Of a DNA stretch of 64,000 nucleotides, positions 8,608 through 16,826 are shown one piece after another. Source of the DNA: Parvibaculum sp. (GTDB lineage Bacteria; Pseudomonadota; Alphaproteobacteria; Parvibaculales; Parvibaculaceae); contig JAUSMV010000008.1 in the NCBI GenBank assembly GCA_030645235.1, forward strand, positions 62,001-126,000. Reading direction: 5' to 3'. The position numbers and the translations under genes were made by a program. The notes under the pieces are model-generated. The model was not told the DNA's origin and did not search any database. It saw only the letters and a list, made by a program, of their open reading frames with translations. Position 1 is the first letter of the stretch, and each line of letters opens with the position of its first letter.

Positions 8608-10062
8608 TCACTCGGCGATAATCTTCACACTCTGACCGACTTTGAGCGCTGCACTGGCAGGCATTCCATTGAGCGCGCGGAAGCGCTCCACTTTATAATC
8701 CGCAAATGGCATGCGCGAGCTGAGCGAGGCCACCGTATCGCCTGCCCGCACTTTCACGATCTTCACACGCATCGGCTTGACGGCATTTGCTTCCGCCCGT
8801 GAGATCAGACGAAAGCTTGCCGCGATGCGATCGAGGTCCGCCTGATAGCGCGGGCTTGTCTGTCTTTGTTCGCCCATCAGAAAGCGATAGACCGTCCCGT
8901 CAGGCGCTTCGATTGCCACAAGCGTGGCATTGAAGGCACCGATAATTGTTGTCGCGCGCGCGGCTTTGAGGCCATTGACGGAAAATATCTCAACCGGCGA
9001 AAGCGCCACACCGACCGCCCAGACATTGGCGAGATATTTGCCGATGCTGACATTGGCCGCCTTTTTGGCGCTGTCGAATTTCGCCAATGATTTTTGCGGG
9101 CCGGACGCGAGCACCGCCGCCGCCCCGTTGGTGAGGCGAAACCCTGCCGGCACATCAAAGCGGAAACGGCCAACAGGATGAATAAAAGTCCGGTCACGGA
9201 CGATCCCCTGTTCGGGACTGTCGCCATAAACCATGCCGTTGATCGCACGAAAAAGCGCCGCCTGATTACGCTCTCCCTGATCGCCCGGCATCTGGCTCGC
9301 GGCGGCTTCGCGCCGCGCGGCGGCAACGCGCTCAGGTGTCGCCGGATGGCTCGCAAGCCAATCGGCTTTACCACCACCGGAAGCACCCGCAAGCATGGCC
9401 TCAAGCCTGCTGTTCTGATCCATCGTGGTCAGAAAATCACCCTGCGCGTAAGGATCATATCCGGCACCTGCAAGATAATGGACACCGAGCGTATCGGCCT
9501 CATATTCCTGATCACGCGAATAACCCGCGAGCAAGCCCTGACTTCCGAGGCCCACAGCCTGATTAACCGCACCATTACCGACAACGGCACCAAGCACCGC
9601 ACCGAGCACCGACGTCCCTAAAGCCGCTGTCTGGCGCTGCGCCCCGTGGCGTGCAATCACATGGCCGATTTCATGGCCGAGCACGCCCGCAAGCTCCGCC
9701 TCATCATTCACAAGCGACAGCAAACCGCGCGTCACATAAACGTAACCGCCCGGCAGTGCGAAAGCATTGACGACAGGCGAATTGAGCACCGTGACGCGAT
9801 AAGGCTGCGTCGGCATTTGCGTCGCAGCGGTGATGCGCCGCGTGACACCGGCCACATAGAGGCCGACAGTCTGATCACCATAGACACCGCCATAAGCCGC
9901 AACGATTTTGGGATGCGCATTCGCGCCGACCGCCGCCTCGTCTTCCGACGACATAAGCGTCGCCAGTTGCGTTTTGCCGGTTGCCTGATTGGTGACGCAA
10001 CCTGAAACAGCGAGTGACAAGCCAAGCAGCGTGAACGAGAACAAAACCCTCTTGCGCAACAT
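8608..10062 (-). CDS. M48-family metalloprotease lipoprotein with C-terminal LysM-like domain
   Basis: Zinc protease: HEIGH with neighbouring residues (VLGHEIGHVIARHG) near residues 130-138, and the third ligand in a downstream EYEAD. The N-terminus has a lipobox (LAVSGC), so it should be a lipoprotein facing the periplasm, related to BepA/LoiP, which clear misfolded outer-membrane proteins. The last 50 residues (VKIVKVRAGDTVASLSSRM and LKVGQSVKIIAE) look like a LysM peptidoglycan-binding domain, an added feature compared with short M48 proteins. ATG 10062 is preferred (GAGG 6 bases upstream); a GTG at 10074 overlapping the previous stop is possible. The nuclease-like gene just upstream is translationally close. 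Confidence 0.9.
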   Translation of the reverse strand: MLRKRVLFSFTLLGLSLAVSGCVTNQATGKTQLATLMSSEDEAAVGANAHPKIVAAYGGVYGDQTVGLYVAGVTRRITAATQMPTQPYRVTVLNSPVVNAFALPGGYVYVTRGLLSLVNDEAELAGVLGHEIGHVIARHGAQRQTAALGTSVLGAVLGAVVGNGAVNQAVGLGSQGLLAGYSRDQEYEADTLGVHYLAGAGYDPYAQGDFLTTMDQNSRLEAMLAGASGGGKADWLASHPATPERVAAARREAAASQMPGDQGERNQAALFRAINGMVYGDSPEQGIVRDRTFIHPVGRFRFDVPAGFRLTNGAAAVLASGPQKSLAKFDSAKKAANVSIGKYLANVWAVGVALSPVEIFSVNGLKAARATTIIGAFNATLVAIEAPDGTVYRFLMGEQRQTSPRYQADLDRIAASFRLISRAEANAVKPMRVKIVKVRAGDTVASLSSRMPFADYKVERFRALNGMPASAALKVGQSVKIIAE

Positions 10063-10070
10063 CAGATACC

Positions 10071-10892
10071 TCACTCCTCAACCGGACCCTGCCCTAAAAA
10101 CTCCAGCTGTTCGGGACAGGTGAGAATCAACTCGGGGCCGTTATAGCGCGTCAGAAACCCGCGCACGCGCACCCGCTCACCGATCACTTTGAGCCTCTCA
10201 CCGGGCTTTGCGCTGAAGCGCATATCGGTAAAGAGCTTAACGTCGGCGGGCGCCACTGTCACCGTGAAGTCGGTTTTCCAATCAGCACCGAAATTGAGAT
10301 AAAGCCGCCCGCCGCGATAGACAGCGTCACGCACCACACCTTCCGCCAAAACGAAAGTGCCTTCGCGGGCATAGAGCGCGTCCATATTGTTTGCACCGAT
10401 CAGAGAATATTCCGGCAAGCGCCATAACCCGCGCCCGCCCGCCCGCGCCTCATCCTCAAGCGCCAGCAATGCGCTGACGCAGTCGCGCATATCGGCACGC
10501 GGATGAACACGCGCCCATCCGGCGCTCACCAGTTGCGCTTCGAGAAGCCCGCCCGCCCTGAGGCGCACAAGCCCCTGCAAGCGGCCATAACGATCTTTGG
10601 ATTTTGCAGCGGGATGGAGTGCGACGGGACCACGCGCCTTATCGCTGATGATTTTGGTCCATTGCGCCAAAGCTTGCGAATGAACCGGCGGCTCCAGCGT
10701 CACAAGGCGCAAGGCACGCCCGTCTTTAAGCGTCAGCGTGCCATCGGGCGCGATGGCGCTGATCTCAACGGTTTCGGATGTGACCGGGCCACAAGCCGCA
10801 TGAGCGGGCACAATGGAAAGCGCACAGATGACAAAAGCAACGAGGACAACAGCAAAGAGGGCAGAGCGCATATTGAAAATGCAGCCCGCCAT
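10071..10892 (-). CDS. Exported thermonuclease-like (SNase domain) protein
   Basis: 273 residues with a signal peptide (MRSALFAVVLVAFVICAL ... PAHA). The middle region resembles the staphylococcal nuclease fold: VEISAIAPDGTLTLKDGRAL, RLVTLEPP, DRYGRLQGLV and LVSAGWARVHP. The classical catalytic set (Arg, Glu, Arg) is only partly visible, so activity is uncertain. An OB-like C-terminal half (VKLFTDMRFSAKPGE, GERVRVRGFLTRYNG) follows. It begins 5 bases after the response-regulator stop, and its own stop lies within 10 bases of the M48 start, so the three form one transcription unit. Confidence 0.75.
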   Translation of the reverse strand: MAGCIFNMRSALFAVVLVAFVICALSIVPAHAACGPVTSETVEISAIAPDGTLTLKDGRALRLVTLEPPVHSQALAQWTKIISDKARGPVALHPAAKSKDRYGRLQGLVRLRAGGLLEAQLVSAGWARVHPRADMRDCVSALLALEDEARAGGRGLWRLPEYSLIGANNMDALYAREGTFVLAEGVVRDAVYRGGRLYLNFGADWKTDFTVTVAPADVKLFTDMRFSAKPGERLKVIGERVRVRGFLTRYNGPELILTCPEQLEFLGQGPVEE

Positions 10893-10897
10893 GTCGC

Positions 10898-11554
10898 CTA
10901 TCCCTGACCGGTCAATGCGGCAGACCCTGTGCGCGCGGCTTGCAGGGCAATGATGGCCGCTTCCGTGCGGTTGCGCACGCCGAGCGCCTGCAGGATCGCG
11001 TTGACGTGAAGCTTCACGGTGGCGACCGAAATGCCGAGTTCGCGCGCAATCTCCTGATTGGAGCGACCCTTGCCCAATTCGAGCAGCACTTCGTTCTGGC
11101 GCGGCGTCAGCCTGTCCTGCTTATTGTTGTAGAAAGCCTCGGGCGCCTCAGCAAAGCCTTCATGCCGCGTCGCGAGCAACGCATCGGGCACATAGCGTCC
11201 GCCCATTTCAATGAGGCTCAGAGCATTCATCACGAGCCTGGTGCCAAGCGCCTTGGGCACAAAGCCACGCACGCCAAGCTCCATCACTTCGCGGATGAAA
11301 GAAGGATTATCGCGGTCGCTGAAAATCGCGATGCGCACACCATCGGCAACAAAACGACGGATCAGGTCCGACCGTTCAGGTGTATTCGTACCGGTGATTT
11401 CAGCAAGCACCAGATCAAAGCCCGAGGGATCGGCACGCATCAATGCATCAGGCGCGGCATCAACCGTAATCGCCGGCGCACCCTCAAGCTGGGAGACGAG
11501 GCCACGCAGGCCCTCGCAGAACACAGGCTGCTCGCCAACGATCAGAATTTTCAT
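10898..11554 (-). CDS. LuxR/FixJ-type response regulator with degenerate receiver
   Basis: 218 residues from ATG 11554, which has GGAGG 8 bases upstream. An N-terminal receiver-like fold (MKILIVGEQPVFCEGLRGL) is followed by a C-terminal LuxR HTH (LTPRQNEVLLELGKGRSN, then QEIARELGISVATVKLHV). The usual acidic pair DD after the first strand is replaced by Gly-Glu, and the phosphorylated Asp is replaced by Glu (FDLVLAEITG). It may therefore act without phosphorylation. No histidine kinase is next to it. It precedes the nuclease-like and M48 genes on the same strand and may regulate them, which is inference. Confidence 0.88.
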   Translation of the reverse strand: MKILIVGEQPVFCEGLRGLVSQLEGAPAITVDAAPDALMRADPSGFDLVLAEITGTNTPERSDLIRRFVADGVRIAIFSDRDNPSFIREVMELGVRGFVPKALGTRLVMNALSLIEMGGRYVPDALLATRHEGFAEAPEAFYNNKQDRLTPRQNEVLLELGKGRSNQEIARELGISVATVKLHVNAILQALGVRNRTEAAIIALQAARTGSAALTGQG

Positions 11555-12060
11555 ACCTGCGCCCTCCGGCAACCGAGAAAGGAGAGCTGCCCGGCGGGAG
11601 CAACCGAAGCCCGAAACTCAACCATGACGTGTAAAAAAAGCAATATGCGGCCCGTTTTGCTAAAATATGTATCTATTTCTGTACCAATCCCGGAATGAGG
11701 TAAAGCAGAGGATTGATAGTATCCGTCGGATGAAGCGCTACTTTTTATAGCCGACATATATATTGAAATAGGCCAAAAGTTCTGTGCGCCGTTCTGAATA
11801 GATTCAAAGACTATGTCGCGGTCCAAAGATACAACCAGAAAAAAGCTGAGAAACCCTCACTCTTTCGTCTTTTGTAGCAGGTCCAGGACCCGTTTCGGAT
11901 GCCGCAAATTGACCCGTTTCAAAACATTGCGGGAGGAGTCCGGCTCAAGTAGGGTGCAAAAATTGAGGCGCACCTGTGCTCAGAACACGTCTGTTCCACC
12001 GTCCCGCATCACTAAACCGTGACAATGACGAAGGCAAAATAGAACGTGCTGACACGAAAC
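11555..12060. other. AT-rich intergenic region between the LuxR-type gene and tRNA-Arg
   Basis: About 500 bases with visibly lower GC than the genes. It must hold the promoter of the LuxR-type operon (minus strand) and of tRNA-Arg (plus strand). The AT-rich core is at 11640-11780. A frame at 11813-12022 would give a basic 69-residue peptide but has no site or similarity I can recognise. No repeat, terminator or attachment-site duplicate was seen. Confidence 0.5.
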
Positions 12061-12137
12061 GGCTCCGTAGCTCAGCTGGATAGAGCACCAGATTCCTAAT
12101 CTGGGGGTCGCGCGTTCGAATCGCGCCGGAGTCACCA
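12061..12137 (+). tRNA. tRNA-Arg (anticodon CCT)
   Basis: A full cloverleaf. The acceptor stem GGCTCCG pairs with CGGAGTC with one G-U pair. There is a D arm (GCTC..GAGC), an anticodon stem CCAGA/TCTGG with 7-base loop TTCCTAA, and a T arm with GTTCGAATC. The loop places CCT as anticodon, reading AGG codons. The CCA end is encoded. Confidence 0.97.
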
Positions 12138-12177
12138 TCCATAAAACTCCACCCCCAACAACCCGGAGATATACGGC

Positions 12178-12396
12178 ATGAGAATCTGGAAAGGGTCGGC
12201 AACAACGTCCGCCAAGCAGAGCATCTACAAAACCATCAGCTGGCGCGTGACGGCAAGTGCGGACACATTCCTGATTGCCTGGTTTGTGACCGGCGAACCG
12301 ATGATGGGCGGCGCCATCGCTGTCGGCGAGGTCCTGACCAAACTCGTTTGGTACTATTTGCATGAGCGTATCTGGGCTCACATCAATGTGACCTGA
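12178..12396 (+). CDS. DUF2061 small membrane protein
   Basis: 72 residues, full length for DUF2061. The N-terminal part QSIYKTISWRVTASADTFLI leads into a hydrophobic helix, and the second helix is GGAIAVGEVLTKLVWYYLHE, ending with ERIWAHINV. Members are two-helix inner-membrane proteins of unknown function, sometimes fused to or beside sulfate-assimilation genes. A ribosome-binding site GGAG sits 9 bases before the ATG. It begins 41 bases after tRNA-Arg and ends 4 bases before a vestigial permease end on the other strand. Confidence 0.9.
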   Translation: MRIWKGSATTSAKQSIYKTISWRVTASADTFLIAWFVTGEPMMGGAIAVGEVLTKLVWYYLHERIWAHINVT

Positions 12397-12399
12397 GCC

Positions 12400-12435
12400 T
12401 CACGCGTAGCGCAGCGCCTCTATGGGATCGAGACT
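12400..12435 (-). pseudogene. Vestigial 3' end of a second MacB/FtsX-type permease gene
   Basis: Read on the minus strand these 36 bases encode S-L-D-P-I-E-A-L-R-Y-A-stop. LDPIEALRY is the signature C-terminus of MacB-type permeases and is also how the intact gene at 12437-13639 ends (LDPIEALRYE-stop). The two stretches are nearly identical in DNA but differ at third positions and at the last sense codon, so this looks like a remnant of a paralogous gene rather than a fresh duplication. It starts one base after the intact gene's stop. Confidence 0.7.
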
Positions 12436-12436
12436 C

Positions 12437-13639
12437 TTATTCGTAGCGAAGCGCCTCGATGGGATCGAGGCGGGCGGCATTGCGCGCGGGAAAATAACCA
12501 AAGACCACGCCGACAAGCGCCGAGAAAACAAAGGCAATGCCGATGATCGGCAGGTTGAGCACAAAGGGAATGGCGACAAAAGACGCCACCACGGCTGAGA
12601 TAATCAGCCCAAGGATAATCCCTACAAGCCCGCCCGCAAGCGACAGAGCGCCCGCTTCGACAAGAAACTGCAACAGAACTTCGCGCTCATAAGCACCGAT
12701 GGCAAGGCGGATACCGATTTCGCGCGTGCGCTCGGTCACTGATACAAGCATGATGTTCATAATACCGATACCGCCGACAAGCAGACTGATCGCGGCGACC
12801 GCACCGAGAAACGCCGTCAGCAATGCCGTTGTGCCTGCGACCAGCGCGGCGATCTCGCGCATATCCTGCACCTGAAAATCATCCGTCTTGCCTTGCGTGA
12901 TGTGACGACGCTGCTGCAAAAGCGCGATTGCTGCGGCTTTCACCTTATCGATATTGCTGCCATCGCTCGCCGACAGAAAGATCACGGAAATATCATCCGT
13001 GCCTGAGATGCGCCGCTGAAAGGCAAGAAGCGGCATCAGGACCACATCATCCTGATCCTGCCCGAAAGTCGAGGAGCCCTTGGCCTCAAGCACGCCGATC
13101 ACCTGACACGAGCTGGCGCCGAGCCGCAATCGTGTGCCGATGGGATCCTGCGAGCCGTAGAGCTTGCGATGCACCGTCTCGCCGATGACGCAAACCGTGC
13201 GGCCTGCGCGGATTTCCGTCTCGTCAAAGACGCGGCCTGTTGAAACATCCCATTGGCGCACTTTGAAATAAGCGTCTGTCGCGCCTGATACCGATGTCGT
13301 CCAATTGGCATTGGCATAGACGGCCCGCACGGGCGAAGACGCCATCGGCGCCACGGCATCCAATCCCGTCACATTGCGCGCAAGCGCATCCGCATCTGCC
13401 GCCTTGAAGTTGGGCGCCCCCGCTGTCGGCCCGCGCTGACGCGCGCCGGGAAACACCATCAGCAGATTTTTACCGAGACCTGAAATATCGGCCGAGACTT
13501 TTTTCTGTGCACCGCCGCCCAGCGTCACCATCGCGATGACGGCAGCCACGCCGATGATGATGCCGAGCATGGTGAGGGCCGAGCGCAAAAAATTACGCCG
13601 GATTTCACGCGCCGACAGGATCAGGGTTTCAAGAAGCAT
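12437..13639 (-). CDS. MacB-like ABC transporter permease (FtsX/MacB_PCD family)
   Basis: 400 residues from ATG 13639, supported by GGAGG 8 bases upstream. The first membrane helix is in SALTMLGIIIGVAAVIAMV. A large periplasmic domain follows (residues about 45-265), then three C-terminal helices: AFLGAVAAISLLVGGIGIMN, ALSLAGGLVGIILGLIISAV and IIGIAFVFSALVGVVFGYFP. It ends in the conserved LDPIEALRYE. This is the membrane subunit of a MacAB-type mechanotransmission exporter for macrolides, peptides or lipids. It overlaps the ATPase gene by 11 bases, so the two are coupled. ATPase and permease are separate proteins here, unlike E. coli MacB where they are fused. Confidence 0.92.
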   Translation of the reverse strand: MLLETLILSAREIRRNFLRSALTMLGIIIGVAAVIAMVTLGGGAQKKVSADISGLGKNLLMVFPGARQRGPTAGAPNFKAADADALARNVTGLDAVAPMASSPVRAVYANANWTTSVSGATDAYFKVRQWDVSTGRVFDETEIRAGRTVCVIGETVHRKLYGSQDPIGTRLRLGASSCQVIGVLEAKGSSTFGQDQDDVVLMPLLAFQRRISGTDDISVIFLSASDGSNIDKVKAAAIALLQQRRHITQGKTDDFQVQDMREIAALVAGTTALLTAFLGAVAAISLLVGGIGIMNIMLVSVTERTREIGIRLAIGAYEREVLLQFLVEAGALSLAGGLVGIILGLIISAVVASFVAIPFVLNLPIIGIAFVFSALVGVVFGYFPARNAARLDPIEALRYE

Positions 13640-14354
13640 TTTTTCTGCCTCCGCCTTTTGTCGCGCTGTCAGACGCAATAAGCCCGTCGCGGAAAATCAC
13701 GGCACGATTGGCAAAGGCCGCCATATCGGCTTCATGCGTCACCATGACAATAGTGATGTTCTGCTCGACATTGAGCCGCACCAGAAGCTCCATGATCTCA
13801 CTGGACCGTTGCGTATCAAGATTGCCTGTCGGCTCATCAGCCAGCAACACAGCAGGCTCGCTGGCAATCGCGCGTGCAATTGCCACGCGCTGCTGCTGAC
13901 CGCCCGACAATTCAGCCGATGTATGTCCCGCGCGATCGGCAAGACCCACAGCGTCGAGTGCCGCCAGCGCACGCTCATGCCGCTCGCGCCGCGGCAAGCC
14001 GCGATAGATGAGCGGCAGCTCGACATTTTCAAGCGCTGTTGTGCGCTTGAGAAGATTAAAGCCCTGAAAGACAAAACCGAGATAATGACGACGCAGCAAC
14101 GCCCGCTGATCGCGCGTGAGGGTGCCGACACTGACGCCGCGAAAGAGATATTCACCATCGCTCGGCGTATCGAGGCAACCGATAATGTTCATGCAGGTCG
14201 ACTTGCCCGACCCGCTCGGCCCCATGATCGCAACAAATTCGCCGTCGCGTATGATGAGATCAACACCGGCAAGGGCACGCACTTCGCTTTCGCCCGTGCC
14301 GTAGATTTTGCGCACGGCGCGAAATTCAACAAGCGCGTGAGGCGCAGCGCTCAC
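13629..14354 (-). CDS. MacB-like ABC transporter ATP-binding protein
   Basis: 241 residues of the MacB/LolD ATPase class. Walker A GPSGSGKST, Q-loop VFQGFNLL, signature LSGGQQQR, Walker B AVLLADEPTG followed by NLD, and the switch His in VMVTHE are all intact. It powers the adjacent permease. Its start overlaps the MacA-like stop by 4 bases (ATGA type) and its 3' end overlaps the permease start, which indicates a tightly coupled three-gene operon. Substrate specificity cannot be read from the ATPase. Confidence 0.95.
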   Translation of the reverse strand: MSAAPHALVEFRAVRKIYGTGESEVRALAGVDLIIRDGEFVAIMGPSGSGKSTCMNIIGCLDTPSDGEYLFRGVSVGTLTRDQRALLRRHYLGFVFQGFNLLKRTTALENVELPLIYRGLPRRERHERALAALDAVGLADRAGHTSAELSGGQQQRVAIARAIASEPAVLLADEPTGNLDTQRSSEIMELLVRLNVEQNITIVMVTHEADMAAFANRAVIFRDGLIASDSATKGGGRKNAS

Positions 14355-15580
14355 TGTTGCGTGCCCTCGGCTTTGACATCGGTGAGAACCGTGTCGCCTT
14401 CCGCCACATCGCCTTTCAGCACTTCGGTGAGCTGTCCGTTGGTGAGGCCAAGCTGGAGCGCCACCGATTGCGGCTCATCCTCTTTCAGCACCCAAACGGA
14501 TTTTGAAATATAACCACTCTCAGTCACGGGCGTTGCCGCCGCCGCCATGCCGGGCGGCGTGAAACGTGTCGCACCGTTGGGCACAAGCAAGACGTTCTTG
14601 CGCTCGACAGTGACGATTTCAGCCGTCGCTGTCATGCCGGGGCGCAGCGTCATGTCAGAATTATCAATCTCAAGCACGGCGACATAGGAGACCACATTGC
14701 TTGTTGTCGTCGAGGCAAAACGCAGCTTTTTGATTTTCGCCTGAAACAAACGATTTGGATAAGCATCGACCGTGAAGGTGGCAAGCTGACCATCGCGCAC
14801 CTGCCCCACATCGGCCTCGTCCACATTGACCTGCAATTCCATGCGGCGCAGATCATCGGCGAGCGTGAAGAGTGTCGGCGTCTCAAACGTCGCGGCAACC
14901 GTCTGGCCGGGCTCAATGTTGCGCTCAATCACAACGCCGTCGATGGGCGAGCGGATGACGGCTTTGGACAAAGCGGTTTCGTCCGCCGCCCGCGCCGCCT
15001 CATTGGCTTTGACGCGCGCCTGACCGCCGACATAATTGGCTTCGGCCCGCTTCAGATCAGCAAGCGCACTGTCCAGATCAAGCTGCGAAATGGCGTTCGT
15101 TTGAATAAGGCTCTTATAGCGTTTCCATTTCGCTGCCGTCTCAATGCGTGTCGCTTCATATTGCAAAAGCGTCGCGCGGCTTTCATCAAGCGTCGCGTCG
15201 GATTTGGCCAGCGCATTTTTAAGCGAGGTCGTGTCGATCTCGACAAGAACCTGACCCTTTTTCACTTCGTCATTATAATCCGCCAGCACCTTTTCGATGC
15301 GGCCTGAAATTTCGCTGCCGACAGTGACCGAGGTTTCAGGCTCGACAGTGCCAGTCGCCGTCACGATAACCTTAAGATCGCCCCGCGTTACAAGCTCGCT
15401 GACATATTCAGGCGCAGCATCGCCGCGAAAAAAAGCGAGCCATACAAAGAGCACAAAAACGATAAAACCAACGCCTGCAAAGAGACGCGGGCGCTGACGC
15501 AGCCGCGCGGTCCATGCCTGTCTGGTGCCCGCTGCCGTAAGCCCCAAACGGCTCGCCACGTCTTCATCGCCTTCACTCAC
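14351..15580 (-). CDS. MacA-like periplasmic adaptor subunit (HlyD/RND-MFP family)
   Basis: About 409 residues. A single N-terminal membrane anchor is followed by the first barrel-sandwich half (VTATGTVEPETSVTVGSEIS, VEIDTT), an alpha-helical hairpin (residues about 115-195) and the second half (VIRSPIDGVVIERNIEPG). Then come a beta-barrel and a membrane-proximal domain. It bridges the inner-membrane permease to an outer-membrane TolC-type channel, which is not encoded nearby. A GTG at 15580 lies 7 bases after GGAG and is preferred over the TTG at 15583. First gene of the adaptor-ATPase-permease operon. Confidence 0.92.
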   Translation of the reverse strand: MSEGDEDVASRLGLTAAGTRQAWTARLRQRPRLFAGVGFIVFVLFVWLAFFRGDAAPEYVSELVTRGDLKVIVTATGTVEPETSVTVGSEISGRIEKVLADYNDEVKKGQVLVEIDTTSLKNALAKSDATLDESRATLLQYEATRIETAAKWKRYKSLIQTNAISQLDLDSALADLKRAEANYVGGQARVKANEAARAADETALSKAVIRSPIDGVVIERNIEPGQTVAATFETPTLFTLADDLRRMELQVNVDEADVGQVRDGQLATFTVDAYPNRLFQAKIKKLRFASTTTSNVVSYVAVLEIDNSDMTLRPGMTATAEIVTVERKNVLLVPNGATRFTPPGMAAAATPVTESGYISKSVWVLKEDEPQSVALQLGLTNGQLTEVLKGDVAEGDTVLTDVKAEGTQQ

Positions 15581-15692
15581 CAAATAACTCCGCTTAAGGC
15601 TGTCTTATCGCTCGTTGAACGTCCCGACGGCCTGTTCCCGTCGCTCGCCGGCCTAATGCGCCCATGCTTAGGCGGACAATCGGCCCCAAGCA

Positions 15693-15720
15693 ATAGGTCT
15701 CGCATGCACGCGAGGCCTAT
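15693..15720. repeat. 11-bp inverted repeat in a divergent intergenic region
   Basis: ATAGGTCTCGC and GCGAGGCCTAT are separated by six bases and pair at 10 of 11 positions, the exception being a G-T. No T-run follows on either strand, so it is not a simple terminator. It lies between the MacA-like operon (minus) and the glycosyltransferase (plus), about 110 and 70 bases from the two starts, where an operator or leader structure would be expected. Confidence 0.6.
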
Positions 15721-15791
15721 GACATTGTGGGACATATAATCATTGATACGCCCGGCTCAAGAACGGGAAATGAGGCATATTCGTTTCTGCC

Positions 15792-16826
15792 ATGTCCGAT
15801 CCGCTCACATCCTCATCCCCCGCCCCTGATGCCGCCGCAGAAACCGGCGAGGCCAAGCGCCGTATTCTCATCATCAAACACGGCGCTTTCGGCGATGTAA
15901 TCCAGTCAGACGGTGCGCTGCGCGACATCCGCCAAAACCACAAAAATGACGACATTGCCATTCTGACAACGCCGCCCTATCGCCGCATCTATGAGCGCTG
16001 CCCCTGGATCAACCGCGTGCTCATTGATCCCCGCGCACCCCGCTGGCGGCTTGATCAGATGCTCAAACTCAAAAAGATGCTACAGGCCGAGCATTTCGAC
16101 ATGGTCTATGACCTGCAGGACAGCCCGCGCACCGCCACTTACTATCGCTGGTTTTTCAAAGGCGTGGACTGGTCGGGCACCGCAAAAGGCGCGAGCCATC
16201 CAATGCGGCTCAGGAACCCGAAAAAATACCGTTCACTCGACCGCCATGCCAACCAATTAAAAGATGCGGGCCTCTCCATCCGTTATACACGCCGCCCCAA
16301 TGTGAGCTGGATGGCCGATGACATGGGCGCTTTCTTAAAAAGCGAAGGCGTCGAAGATCCGTTCATTCTGCTGATCCCCGGCTGCTCGATCCGCCATCCG
16401 CAAAAACGCTGGCCCTATTACGCTGAACTCGCGCAGCGCCTGATCGGTGAAGGCTATCAGATCGTCACAGCACCCGGACCCGACGAGATGGATCTGGCCG
16501 CGACCATTCCCGGCCTCACACTCAAAGGCCCGCGCGGCTTCCTCAATTGGTTTGAACTGGCGGGCGTGATGCAACGCGCGGCCTTCATCATCGGCAATGA
16601 TACAGGCCCGAGCCACCTCGCCTCGCATCTCGGCGTACAGGGCCTTGCGCTATTCGGCTCGCACACAACAGCCGAGCGCACCGGCATTGAGCGGGAAAAC
16701 TTCACCGTGATCGAAGTCGTCTCACTCGCCAATCTGCCGGTCGGCCGCGTGCTCGACGAGGTGCACCTGCGGCTTGGCAATGTGCATCCCTCAAGCGCCA
16801 ACAGCGTTCAGTTGAATTCGGTATAG
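15792..16826 (+). CDS. Glycosyltransferase family 9 (heptosyltransferase-like)
   Basis: 344 residues with two Rossmann-like halves of the GT-B fold. N-terminal RRILIIKHGAFGDVIQSDGA is the standard GT9 opening. The donor-site motif GNDTGPSHLASHLG is at residues 268-281, and the preceding PGCSIRHPQKRWP is the usual inter-domain segment. GT9 enzymes transfer heptose or related sugars from ADP-linked donors to lipopolysaccharide core on the cytoplasmic face. The gene converges on a DUF6165 gene and overlaps its 3' end by 19 bases. The acceptor is not known. Confidence 0.92.
   Translation: MSDPLTSSSPAPDAAAETGEAKRRILIIKHGAFGDVIQSDGALRDIRQNHKNDDIAILTTPPYRRIYERCPWINRVLIDPRAPRWRLDQMLKLKKMLQAEHFDMVYDLQDSPRTATYYRWFFKGVDWSGTAKGASHPMRLRNPKKYRSLDRHANQLKDAGLSIRYTRRPNVSWMADDMGAFLKSEGVEDPFILLIPGCSIRHPQKRWPYYAELAQRLIGEGYQIVTAPGPDEMDLAATIPGLTLKGPRGFLNWFELAGVMQRAAFIIGNDTGPSHLASHLGVQGLALFGSHTTAERTGIERENFTVIEVVSLANLPVGRVLDEVHLRLGNVHPSSANSVQLNSV

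Noticed and set aside
12061-12137. tRNA-Arg as an attachment site for an integrated element
   Set aside because: No duplicate of the tRNA 3' end, integrase or other element gene was seen in the window.
13536-14513. A 325-residue plus-strand frame opposite the ABC transporter genes
   Set aside because: Both minus-strand genes have intact motifs and fit end to end, and this frame has none.
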